36,021 bases of DNA. Origin: a virus. The notes beneath the pieces are model-generated. The model was not told the DNA's origin and did no database searches. It was given only the letters and a program-made list of their open reading frames with translations. This document shows positions 1-5,400 of this stretch, one piece after another. How positions within the stretch are numbered: position 1 is the first letter of the stretch; each line of letters starts with the position of its first letter. The position numbers and the translations under genes were made by a program. The DNA lies in IMG/VR virus record IMGVR_UViG_3300004770_000003, positions 1 to 36,021 of that record; one strand, given 5' to 3'.

Positions 1-28
1 AATGGCGGTGAGGCAGGGATTCGAACCT
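1..28 (-). other. attP: Candidate attP core: 3' end of a tRNA-Ser-like gene
   Basis: Read on the minus strand, this is the 3' end of a tRNA: T-loop TTCGAAT, 3' T-stem CCCTG, acceptor strand CCTCACC, discriminator G, then CCA. An acceptor GGTGAGG/CCTCACC with G73 fits tRNA-Ser. An intact T-stem would need CAGGG before the loop. Here the sequence is TTAGG, so tRNA identity should stop about two bases before the loop, giving a core of about 25-27 bp. There is no tRNA 5' half. The site lies 95 bp upstream of the integrase start. Integration here would restore the tRNA and place int directly downstream of it on the same strand. The second copy is at 35902-35929. Confidence 0.8.
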
Positions 29-45
29 AATTGTTGGACAGAGAG

Positions 46-78
46 AAAGTGTGACCAAAAACTATACAGTCACACTTT
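46..78. repeat. Perfect 10-bp inverted repeat inside attP
   Basis: AAAGTGTGAC (46-55) and GTCACACTTT (69-78) are perfect reverse complements separated by 13 bases. They lie just beside the tRNA-like core, within the repeat also present at 35902-36021. They could be integrase or excisionase arm sites, or a hairpin ending the lysis transcript, but no U-tract follows on the minus strand. Confidence 0.6.
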
Positions 79-89
79 GGGTGTATATG
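79..89 (+). promoter_or_regulatory. Recurrent GGGTGTATATG motif, in attP
   Basis: GGGTGTATATG directly follows the right arm of the attP inverted repeat. It is a copy of the dispersed GGGTGT(A/C)TATA motif, here placed to affect integration or the end of the late transcript. Confidence 0.45.
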
Positions 90-93
90 TCTC

Positions 94-106
94 TGTAGGA
101 TTTTGC
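94..106 (+). repeat. Possible attP arm-type repeat (left)
   Basis: TGTAGGATTTTGC resembles TGTAGGGGTTTTTTGC at 35874-35889, on the other side of the core. Imperfect direct repeats flanking a core are the usual layout of integrase arm sites. The match is short and one copy is longer by three bases. Confidence 0.3.
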
Positions 107-120
107 CCCAACCCTCGGTG

Positions 121-381
121 TCAAGAATATATTCTTCTCCATCCATCAGACCATAACACCGATGCCATTCGTTGGGCAATTTTGATTACAGTTTCCTCGT
201 CGGCATCCGGTAAAATAACATGCGTCAATTCGTGCAAAACGGTGTCCAATCGTTGTTGGGAGGTTTGGTTTGGATCAATCTCAATATGAGGAATTTTCCC
301 CTGCCAACATAACCCCATTGCCCGTTCCTTTCCCAATTTCCGTTCAGTGATCCGAATCTTCCGAGGAAGTGCTACTTTCAT
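121..381 (-). CDS. Small HExxH putative metalloprotease
   Basis: 86 residues starting with MKVALPRKIRI. The upstream in-frame Met codon (417) is rejected because the ATG at 381 overlaps the stop of the endolysin gene by four bases (ATGA), as elsewhere in this phage. Residues 50-54 are HELTH, a gluzincin-type zinc and catalytic motif, and E62/E63 could supply a third ligand. The fold looks like the minimal metallopeptidase-like proteins common in phages (SprT/ImmA-like in motif only). It is the last gene of the lysis cassette and ends exactly where attP begins, so in a prophage it would sit at one edge. It could act on a host or envelope protein; the substrate is unknown. Confidence 0.7.
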   Translation of the reverse strand: MKVALPRKIRITERKLGKERAMGLCWQGKIPHIEIDPNQTSQQRLDTVLHELTHVILPDADEETVIKIAQRMASVLWSDGWRRIYS

Positions 382-914
382 GCAAATGCCTTGATTGCCT
401 CGTTCCTGTTGAGCCAACCCGTAAGAAACCTAGCACGTGATCCGTGTCCGATCTCCTCGTAGTGTGCTCGTCCAAGGTCAATTAGACGCAATGAGAGGTC
501 GTGCTGGTCAGTTTGCCATGCTGCCCTCATCGTGTTGTCTCCTAAAATGCCATCCGCAATTATAGGGGATCCTAGTGCCGTCTGGAGTAATTTTATGGCA
601 GTCTCTTTACCCATGTTTAAGCCATAGTTTGCCGTAATTTCGGCAACGGATAAGGGCAGACCAGCGAAAGGTAACCAATACTTCCGATAGTAAATCTCTA
701 CAATAAAGTTGGGACTTGGTGTTCCCGTTAGTGGCAATCCGTCCGATTGAGAAGTTAAACCTGCAAATGTTCTACCTTGTCCGTCCGATAGGTATTCATC
801 TTTGATATTCCCGTGGGGATCGGTTTCAACCTCCCATTTCAACATAAGAGACAACCAATTATTAAAGACAGCAGACTTGTCTTGGGCTGCATCCAAAATA
901 TCTTTGATCTTCAT
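378..914 (-). CDS. Endolysin, GH108-type muramidase with peptidoglycan-binding C-terminus
   Basis: 178 residues. The N-terminal part fits glycoside hydrolase family 108 (N-acetylmuramidase): the KWEVETDPHG segment around E28 matches the place of the catalytic Glu in the family EGG...DPGG motif, followed by GRTFAGLTSQSD (the TNYGIT-like strand) and EIYYRKYW at 73-80. The C-terminal part (about 100-178) has the LLQTALG...DGILGDNTMRAAW pattern of the PG_binding_3 domain usual in this family. It would cleave the glycan strand of host peptidoglycan at the end of infection. It has no signal peptide, so it should depend on the holin encoded just upstream, whose stop overlaps this start by four bases. 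The second Gly of the EGG motif is not conserved (EVE). Confidence 0.88.
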   Translation of the reverse strand: MKIKDILDAAQDKSAVFNNWLSLMLKWEVETDPHGNIKDEYLSDGQGRTFAGLTSQSDGLPLTGTPSPNFIVEIYYRKYWLPFAGLPLSVAEITANYGLNMGKETAIKLLQTALGSPIIADGILGDNTMRAAWQTDQHDLSLRLIDLGRAHYEEIGHGSRARFLTGWLNRNEAIKAFA

Positions 915-1171
915 GGGGGAGGTAGGTTTCCTTCACTGCTTTTCTGCCATGCTTTGGCTCCTGCTAGGGATCCGGTGACCACTGACAACAAATTGGCAAG
1001 GTTGGGTGGGCAATCAAATGCTTCATGGTGAAGGGCATGTCTTACCAAGGTATAGACAACCAAGGCAACCACGGCACCGACCACGGCACCCAATCCCAAC
1101 CGGATAAACGAAGGTGAACCTCCCGTCTCAGAAAATGTTTTTTTGAGCCAAGTGAGGATGGACTCAATCAT
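911..1171 (-). CDS. Holin-like membrane protein
   Basis: 86 residues starting MIESILTWLKKTF. The ATG at 1171 overlaps the stop of the upstream gene by four bases, which is why it is preferred over the longer in-frame start at 1252. One clear membrane helix (about 25-44, LGLGAVVGAVVALVVYTLV) is followed by a second weakly hydrophobic helix (58-75, LANLLSVVTGSLAGAKAWQ). The small size, membrane helices, charged ends and position directly before the endolysin, with an ATGA overlap, all fit a holin that permeabilises the inner membrane. No family is recognised with certainty. Confidence 0.7.
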   Translation of the reverse strand: MIESILTWLKKTFSETGGSPSFIRLGLGAVVGAVVALVVYTLVRHALHHEAFDCPPNLANLLSVVTGSLAGAKAWQKSSEGNLPPP

Positions 1172-1593
1172 GGAATAAAATGGGCACACCACGTCAATAA
1201 GTAGCGACCTGCTGCATAGGCTGCACCGAAACCTGCTGCAAAAAAAGCCCATTCAATAACCCATTTCCACGGGGGGTTGATCGGGATCTGAAAATCTTGG
1301 TATCTGGACAATAACCACCAACCGGAAATAAAACTAAATAAGTAGACAAGCACGTCACGTTCCTTGGCATTCTGATGGGCTGCTACATGCCACTGTGCTG
1401 CTTCAATGGTCTTAGACTGAAGTGCCGCACCCTGCATTTGAAAGTCTGCTTGAGCATGAACTAAAGCATCTTTGTTTTCCTGTTGCAGTTGCCTCATATG
1501 ATCCAAGGTTTTAAGTATATCCCCCTTGCTGATTTCGGCATGACATGTCCATGCCGTGAACATGAACAACAGGACGTGTATAAGTTTTCTCAT
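1168..1593 (-). CDS. Exported or membrane-anchored coiled-coil protein of the lysis cassette
   Basis: 141 residues. Residues 1-19 look like a signal peptide (MRKLIHVLLFMFTAWTCHA, possible cleavage after CHA). A charged helical segment at about 20-80 is probably a coiled coil. Two membrane helices follow at about 81-97 and 111-135. It sits between a small lipoprotein and the holin, so a role in lysis or in disrupting the outer membrane is plausible. I do not recognise the family. It could instead be a second holin or an inner-membrane spanin partner. The start at 1593 lies 12 bases after the lipoprotein stop. Confidence 0.6.
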   Translation of the reverse strand: MRKLIHVLLFMFTAWTCHAEISKGDILKTLDHMRQLQQENKDALVHAQADFQMQGAALQSKTIEAAQWHVAAHQNAKERDVLVYLFSFISGWWLLSRYQDFQIPINPPWKWVIEWAFFAAGFGAAYAAGRYLLTWCAHFIP

Positions 1594-1605
1594 TTTGTAG
1601 ATATA

Positions 1606-1767
1606 TCAATGGGATTTTAACCACTCGGTGACCACGACTGCTTTGGCATCAAGACGATCTGAAATCACTGATGCTTTGGCTAGGTACTGATCGGAGGTAG
1701 TAGCCACGGAAGAAGTTGTGTGTATACACCCTGAGAGTAAAAAAAAGAGTGGGATCAAGTATTTCAT
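1606..1767 (-). CDS. Small lipoprotein (o-spanin-like candidate)
   Basis: A 53-residue ORF with a textbook lipoprotein signal: MKYLIPLFFLLSGC has a positive N-terminus, a hydrophobic core and the lipobox LSGC with Cys14. The mature part would be about 40 residues, rich in Thr, Ser and Val. Its ATG (1767) overlaps the stop of the upstream gene by four bases, the same coupling used by its neighbours, which supports it as a real gene despite its size. A short outer-membrane lipoprotein beside a holin and an endolysin suggests an o-spanin of the Rz1 kind, though the usual Pro-rich stretch is absent. The dispersed regulatory motif (1720-1731) lies inside it, encoding GCIH. Confidence 0.7.
   Translation of the reverse strand: MKYLIPLFFLLSGCIHTTSSVATTSDQYLAKASVISDRLDAKAVVVTEWLKSH
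1720..1731. promoter_or_regulatory. Recurrent motif GTGTATACACCC inside the lipoprotein gene
   Basis: The first ten bases, GTGTATACAC, are a perfect palindrome. On the minus strand the full site reads GGGTGTATACAC. It encodes Gly-Cys-Ile-His of the lipobox region, so it could be coincidental here. Confidence 0.35.
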
Positions 1768-1997
1768 TTTGACTGTTCCAAGTGGGATTGAATGGCAATC
1801 ACGTCTGATTGCAACCTGTCCAACATCTGAGTTTTCACCCCTGCCACGTAAACGGTAATAAAGATTTGAATAATGACTGCTGCACCAATCGTTTTGAGCA
1901 TTGAACTATTTCCTTGGGCTGCTCGACCTCGTTCTTCAACAATGGCACGAAGGGTAGCAATATCTTCCCTCAATGAGGCAACTTCATCTGCACTCAT
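1764..1997 (-). CDS. Coiled-coil / single-TM / coiled-coil small membrane protein
   Basis: 77 residues starting MSADEVASLRED. The ATG at 1997 overlaps the stop of the upstream gene by four bases and is preferred over the in-frame start at 2012. A charged heptad-like helix (1-28) is followed by one membrane helix (about 35-53, IGAAVIIQIFITVYVAGV) and a second charged helix (56-75). This layout resembles hemolysin XhlA-like or i-spanin-like phage proteins. It is the first gene of the lysis cassette and is coupled to the lipoprotein, so a spanin-like or holin-accessory role is reasonable. No family assignment is made. Confidence 0.65.
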   Translation of the reverse strand: MSADEVASLREDIATLRAIVEERGRAAQGNSSMLKTIGAAVIIQIFITVYVAGVKTQMLDRLQSDVIAIQSHLEQSK

Positions 1998-2347
1998 GAT
2001 GAAGCGTTCCAATTAAGAATATCTTCATTCCAATCATACATTTTACCATCAGATGGGTAGGCAACCGGAGGATTCCAAAGATAGGTAGATTCATCTAAAA
2101 TCCAACTTGGGAAAGGTTTAGGTGCATAAAAGCCAACTCCATCCCAAGAATAACCAATCCCAGCATAATTCTTGTTAAGAGCAGTTCCTCCATCAGGATT
2201 GCCATCTTGTCCATAGTGAATTCCACCTCTAGTATTAAAAGAGGTTTGAATCCATTCAGATGCGTTCGGAAGAGATTGAATATAATCTGATTCAGCAACA
2301 ATTACTTGATCTACTAATCCTTTAATAATGTGAGCAAAATGTGCCAT
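1994..2347 (-). CDS. Tail-fibre-associated MAHFA-type protein
   Basis: 117 residues. It has the pattern of a protein family frequent next to tail fibres in marine and freshwater phages: start MAHFAHI, a middle WIQTSFNTRGG...NKNYAGIGYSWDG, and an end PSWILDES.YLWNPPVAYPSDGKMYDWNEDILNW. The role in that family is not settled. It is usually placed with virion receptor-binding proteins or their chaperones. Here it directly follows the glycine-rich adhesin with a one-base gap, which suggests the two work together. Confidence 0.65.
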   Translation of the reverse strand: MAHFAHIIKGLVDQVIVAESDYIQSLPNASEWIQTSFNTRGGIHYGQDGNPDGGTALNKNYAGIGYSWDGVGFYAPKPFPSWILDESTYLWNPPVAYPSDGKMYDWNEDILNWNASS

Positions 2348-2348
2348 A

Positions 2349-3254
2349 TTATGCTTTGTAATAAAGTGTTGTTAAAAATGCAATAATTGTATTAGAACCA
2401 TTAAGAATTTTTGTATATTGAGTTCCCTGTGTTGCTGAAGTTGTTCCATTTGTAGTAATATTGGAATCTCCAGAATAATTTGCATTCGGGATGGATAAAA
2501 CAACAATTCCAGAACCTCCAGAACCTCCAGTTGATGCTCCTCCAGCACCACCACCACCACCACCTGTATTAGCTATACCAGAAGTTCCATTGGCATTGGT
2601 ATTACCTTTTCCACCACCACCACCACCACCATTACCTCCAGTTCCAGCAGTACCTGAAGAACTATAATTTGCACCACCACCACCACCAGCAAGATAATAT
2701 GTTGTGGAAACTAGTTGTCCTGCCGTTGATCCAGTAATGGGATTAGCAAGTCCAATTCCACCAGATCCAGAAATAAGAGTTCCTCCATTACCGCCAACTG
2801 CTCCTGCACCACCACCACCAGCAGCAGGATAGTTATTTGCTGTTGCCGTTGAAAATCCTCCATTATTGCCTTGCCCAGAAGGAGTTGCTAATCCTCCAAT
2901 ACCTGTAGATCCAGAAGAACCTCCTCCACCACCAGAACCACCATTACTGCCATTAGCTGCTCCACTTCCCCCTGCACCACCACCACCATACGAAACAAAC
3001 GATGCAAACGAAGTATTACTTCCAGTATAACCAATGGTAGTACCACCATTTCCTCCACCTCCTATTGTTATAAGATAGGAAGTTCCTACTGTTAAATTTG
3101 AATTTCCTGTTAAAAACCCTCCTGCTCCACCACCACCACCATCAGATGCACCACCACCACCACCTCCAGCAACTATTAAATAAGCAGTTGGATAAGAAAT
3201 CGCAAATGATGCGGATTTCCTACCAATCTCAGTGCCTAATCCGAGTTGTGGCAT
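2349..3254 (-). CDS. Glycine-rich tail fibre adhesin (polyglycine-sandwich type)
   Basis: 301 residues. After a short N-terminal part (MPQLGLGTEIGRKSASFAISY), the sequence YLIVAGGGGGG opens a glycine-rich domain with about ten runs of four to seven Gly (GGGGGAGG, GGGGAGG, GGGGKGN) up to about residue 250, then a non-Gly end (TNGTTSATQGTQYTKILNG). Such runs form polyglycine-II helix bundles in T4-like gp38 adhesins and other phage tips, with the loops between runs binding receptors. On the plus strand it appears as many CCA/ACC repeats between 2510 and 3180, a stretch liable to recombination and so to change of host range. The base composition is more AT-rich than in neighbouring genes. Confidence 0.75.
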   Translation of the reverse strand: MPQLGLGTEIGRKSASFAISYPTAYLIVAGGGGGGASDGGGGGAGGFLTGNSNLTVGTSYLITIGGGGNGGTTIGYTGSNTSFASFVSYGGGGAGGSGAANGSNGGSGGGGGSSGSTGIGGLATPSGQGNNGGFSTATANNYPAAGGGGAGAVGGNGGTLISGSGGIGLANPITGSTAGQLVSTTYYLAGGGGGANYSSSGTAGTGGNGGGGGGGKGNTNANGTSGIANTGGGGGGAGGASTGGSGGSGIVVLSIPNANYSGDSNITTNGTTSATQGTQYTKILNGSNTIIAFLTTLYYKA

Positions 3255-3257
3255 GTT

Positions 3258-3521
3258 CTAGGTAGTGTAAGCAATGACCTTTCCTGAGACTAAGGTAAGA
3301 GTTGTAAATACCCCATAAATCACTGTCCCTGCTGGAAAGGTAACTCCAGTTAAGGAATCTCCGGTCAAGTTACCAACATACTTGGTAGAATCGGTGACGT
3401 TGAGGACAGCATCAGCAATGACTTGCACGGCATAGAAGTTGCCAGTGTATGTCGTTGTGCCAGAAATAAACTTTCCACCACCACCACCGGAATCAAAAGG
3501 GTTACGGATATACATGCTCAT
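3258..3521 (-). CDS. Small virion-associated protein
   Basis: 87 residues: a Gly-rich N-terminus (NPFDSGGGGGKFISG), then a short beta-rich domain ending LTGVTFPAGTVIYGVFTTLTLVSGKVIAYTT. Small proteins of this pattern (GGGGGFISG...AIQVI.DAV...LPAGTVIYG.F) are common among tail and head structural genes of tailed phages, without a fixed role that I know. It lies between two fibre genes, 12 bases after the stop of the one upstream, so a fibre or decoration component is likely. Confidence 0.6.
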   Translation of the reverse strand: MSMYIRNPFDSGGGGGKFISGTTTYTGNFYAVQVIADAVLNVTDSTKYVGNLTGDSLTGVTFPAGTVIYGVFTTLTLVSGKVIAYTT

Positions 3522-3533
3522 GGTAATGTGCGA

Positions 3534-3959
3534 TTAGGGGTTGGTAAGGGTGCTAGCAACTTTTTCAGAAAAGTTTTCTTTCTGAGTGTTTTGGGGGTTT
3601 GAGACTGAAGGGTGATCCGTGGAATAAACTCCATCGATTGGGCAACCACGATCATTCCACCTACGAAGAATGTCGTTAGACATGTCTTTAGGGTAAGAAG
3701 TAGAAACCGAAATTGCCGAGGTCGTGGGCACTGCTGCCGTGATAGCAATCGTGGCACTCGTCACAATTCCATCATTGGTCGTGTCGGTCACCGTGTAGGC
3801 ACTGCTATTAAGCGTTGTTGCGATTCCCGTGGAGGTCACCACGGTAGCTACAATCAAGTCAGAATCCTTGATAAAAGGGTAAGGGAAAGTAACAGTCTGA
3901 CCTGCCGTGTTTGTCCCCGTGACGAGGATCTGATTGTTAGGGAATGGATCTAATGACAT
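3534..3959 (-). CDS. Short tail-fibre N-terminal-domain protein
   Basis: 141 residues starting MSLDPFPNNQ. The in-frame start at 4001 is rejected because it lies inside the preceding fibre gene, whose stop is at 3977. The segment GTNTAGQTVTFPYPFIKDSDL followed by AYTVTDTTNDG and IAITAAVPTTSAISVS has the same order of elements as the T7-type fibre N-terminal domain in the gene upstream (VDFPFNLATELSVY, YTLTGG, TVYDAIPATSTLTI). The C-terminal part (DMSNDILRRWNDRGCPIDG) is different and short. It may be a second, shortened fibre or an adaptor between tail and fibre. Confidence 0.6.
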   Translation of the reverse strand: MSLDPFPNNQILVTGTNTAGQTVTFPYPFIKDSDLIVATVVTSTGIATTLNSSAYTVTDTTNDGIVTSATIAITAAVPTTSAISVSTSYPKDMSNDILRRWNDRGCPIDGVYSTDHPSVSNPQNTQKENFSEKVASTLTNP

Positions 3960-3976
3960 GTGGTGTTGGGTTGGGG

Positions 3977-5356
3977 TTAATTGCCATAAACGACAAGACA
4001 TGCCGTGTTGGGGTTTTGTGCTGTTCCGGTAGAATCCAAAAAGTTTACTTCCACACTATTGGTTTTGACGTAGGTAGCAGCAGCACCTGCATTGATGACT
4101 GAAAAAGCATTATTGGATGCACCTTGACCTGTTACTAAGACGGCATAATTGGCATCTGCCATTGGGGTGGAAAAGTTGACCACAAAATCTCCACCTGCAA
4201 TTTTTGCTACCGAGGACACATTGTAGCTACTTCTAATGGGGCATGCTTGGAACGTGATGGCATTGGCATTTAGTGCCGTAGTTGCCACTGTGGTAATGGC
4301 AAACGTAGTCGTGGTCGGTGGTGGGCTTGCCAAGACAATATAGGCACCAGCAACGACACCGGAGGCAGCATAGACGGTGCTTCCTGCTACAAGGTTATGA
4401 GCATTCGTCGTAGTAATGGTTGCCGTGGTGCTTCCAGCAGTTCGAGAAACTGTAGATGTGCCACCTGCCCATGAAGACGTGGACGATCCGTCAAAATTGC
4501 ACCATGCTTTGGAAGTGATTTTGGAAAGGGTGGAAGATGTTTGAGGTGCTGATGCCGTTGCTGCATTGCCGGTACAGGTGGAGGCCGTTGTTGCCGTGAC
4601 TGCATTCCCAGAGCAAGCAGCAGCAGTCGTTGCTGTGGCAGCAGTAGTTGCCGTGTCTGCATTGCCTGTGACATTTCCGGTCAGGTTGCCAGTGACATTG
4701 CCTGTGACATTTCCGGTCAGGTTGCCAGTGACATTGCCAGTCAAATTGCCAATGAACCCTGCCAGACCCGTGACGGCAGCAGCAAATGACCATCCAGTGT
4801 TGGTTGATGTGGTCAGGTTGCTTGGAGCAACCGATCCAGCACCAATAGATACCGTGGAAGGGTTGAGCCACTGCAAGGCACCGGATACCAAAGAAAGTGT
4901 CCAAGTTCCGGTAGTAGGAGTGGAAGGCAAAGCAGAAATGTCGGCTGCTGTATCCGAGCCTCGGACGCATTTTCCCAAACCACGTTTTAGTTGCTGGCAA
5001 AGTTGGGTGATTTTGTCAAACGATGCCTCAATCGTTGCAGCAGGGAGACGATCTCCCGTGGTGTAGGAGGTGAGTTGGGTGTAATCGACGTTACGAGCAA
5101 TGGTCAACGTGGAGGTGGCAGGGATAGCATCGTAAACCGTAATGGATCCAGTTGTTCCAGAACCTCCCGTTAAGGTATATTTTCCAGAAGATAAAGTTCC
5201 TGTGGTTTGGTATAATGGAACAACATTAAAATTAGCGTCCGTGGTATAGACAGAAAGTTCCGTTGCCAGATTAAACGGAAAGTCCACGACATACGTTGCC
5301 CCTGCAACGGCAGTGCCAGTATAGGTGTGGGAAGATATGTTGGTTGAAAGGGACAT
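3977..5356 (-). CDS. Tail fibre with T7-type N-terminal domain and GNVTG repeats
   Basis: 459 residues. Residues 1-135 match the N-terminal, tail-attaching domain of T7-like fibres: TYVVDFPFNLATELSVYT, YTLTGGSG, ITVYDAIPATSTLTIARN, then ATIEASFDKITQLCQQLKRGLGK. A low-complexity shaft follows, with about seven GN(V/L)TG units near 200-235 and Thr/Ala-rich stretches. The C-terminal half (about 280-459) probably forms the distal receptor-binding part. It is the first gene after the giant internal virion protein and has a 44-base upstream gap holding a copy of the dispersed motif, so it may have its own control point. Confidence 0.78.
   Translation of the reverse strand: MSLSTNISSHTYTGTAVAGATYVVDFPFNLATELSVYTTDANFNVVPLYQTTGTLSSGKYTLTGGSGTTGSITVYDAIPATSTLTIARNVDYTQLTSYTTGDRLPAATIEASFDKITQLCQQLKRGLGKCVRGSDTAADISALPSTPTTGTWTLSLVSGALQWLNPSTVSIGAGSVAPSNLTTSTNTGWSFAAAVTGLAGFIGNLTGNVTGNLTGNVTGNVTGNLTGNVTGNADTATTAATATTAAACSGNAVTATTASTCTGNAATASAPQTSSTLSKITSKAWCNFDGSSTSSWAGGTSTVSRTAGSTTATITTTNAHNLVAGSTVYAASGVVAGAYIVLASPPPTTTTFAITTVATTALNANAITFQACPIRSSYNVSSVAKIAGGDFVVNFSTPMADANYAVLVTGQGASNNAFSVINAGAAATYVKTNSVEVNFLDSTGTAQNPNTACLVVYGN
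4661..4732 (-). repeat. 36-bp tandem repeat in fibre shaft (two perfect copies)
   Basis: Copies 4661-4696 and 4697-4732 are identical, and degenerate units flank them. Each encodes twelve residues of alternating GNLTG and GNVTG. The unit is in frame, so gain or loss of a copy would only change shaft length. Confidence 0.85.
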
Positions 5357-5374
5357 CTCGTGGAATCTTTTAGT

Positions 5375-5386
5375 CTATATACACCC
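5375..5386 (-). promoter_or_regulatory. Recurrent motif upstream of the tail fibre gene
   Basis: On the minus strand it reads GGGTGTATATAG, 19-30 bases before the fibre ATG, in the 44-base gap after the giant gene. TATATA could also act as a -10 box, but no good -35 is visible. Confidence 0.45.
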
Positions 5387-5400
5387 TTGACTCAAATTGT

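Larger units (their letters stand above)
1..120. repeat. Terminal direct repeat, left copy (circular overlap)
   Basis: Bases 1-120 are identical to 35902-36021. A perfect repeat at both ends of a contig is what an assembler produces from a circular template, giving a unit genome of 35,901 bp. A true packaged terminal repeat of T7 type would look the same. The att-like content and the integrase next to it favour circularisation. Confidence 0.9.

Noticed and set aside
1-28. A tRNA gene
   Set aside because: Only the T-loop to CCA part is present; no anticodon or D-arm precedes it and the T-stem is broken, so it is an attachment core, not a tRNA.
2349-3254. Diversity-generating retroelement variable region
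   Set aside because: No reverse transcriptase and no template repeat were seen anywhere in the window.
4661-4732. CRISPR-like repeats
   Set aside because: The 36-bp units are directly tandem with no spacers and encode GNVTG fibre repeats.
4566-5066. Plus-strand ORF of 166 codons antisense to the tail fibre
   Set aside because: Its repetitive Val/Ala/Pro composition mirrors the fibre repeats; it has no operon context and no ribosome binding site.
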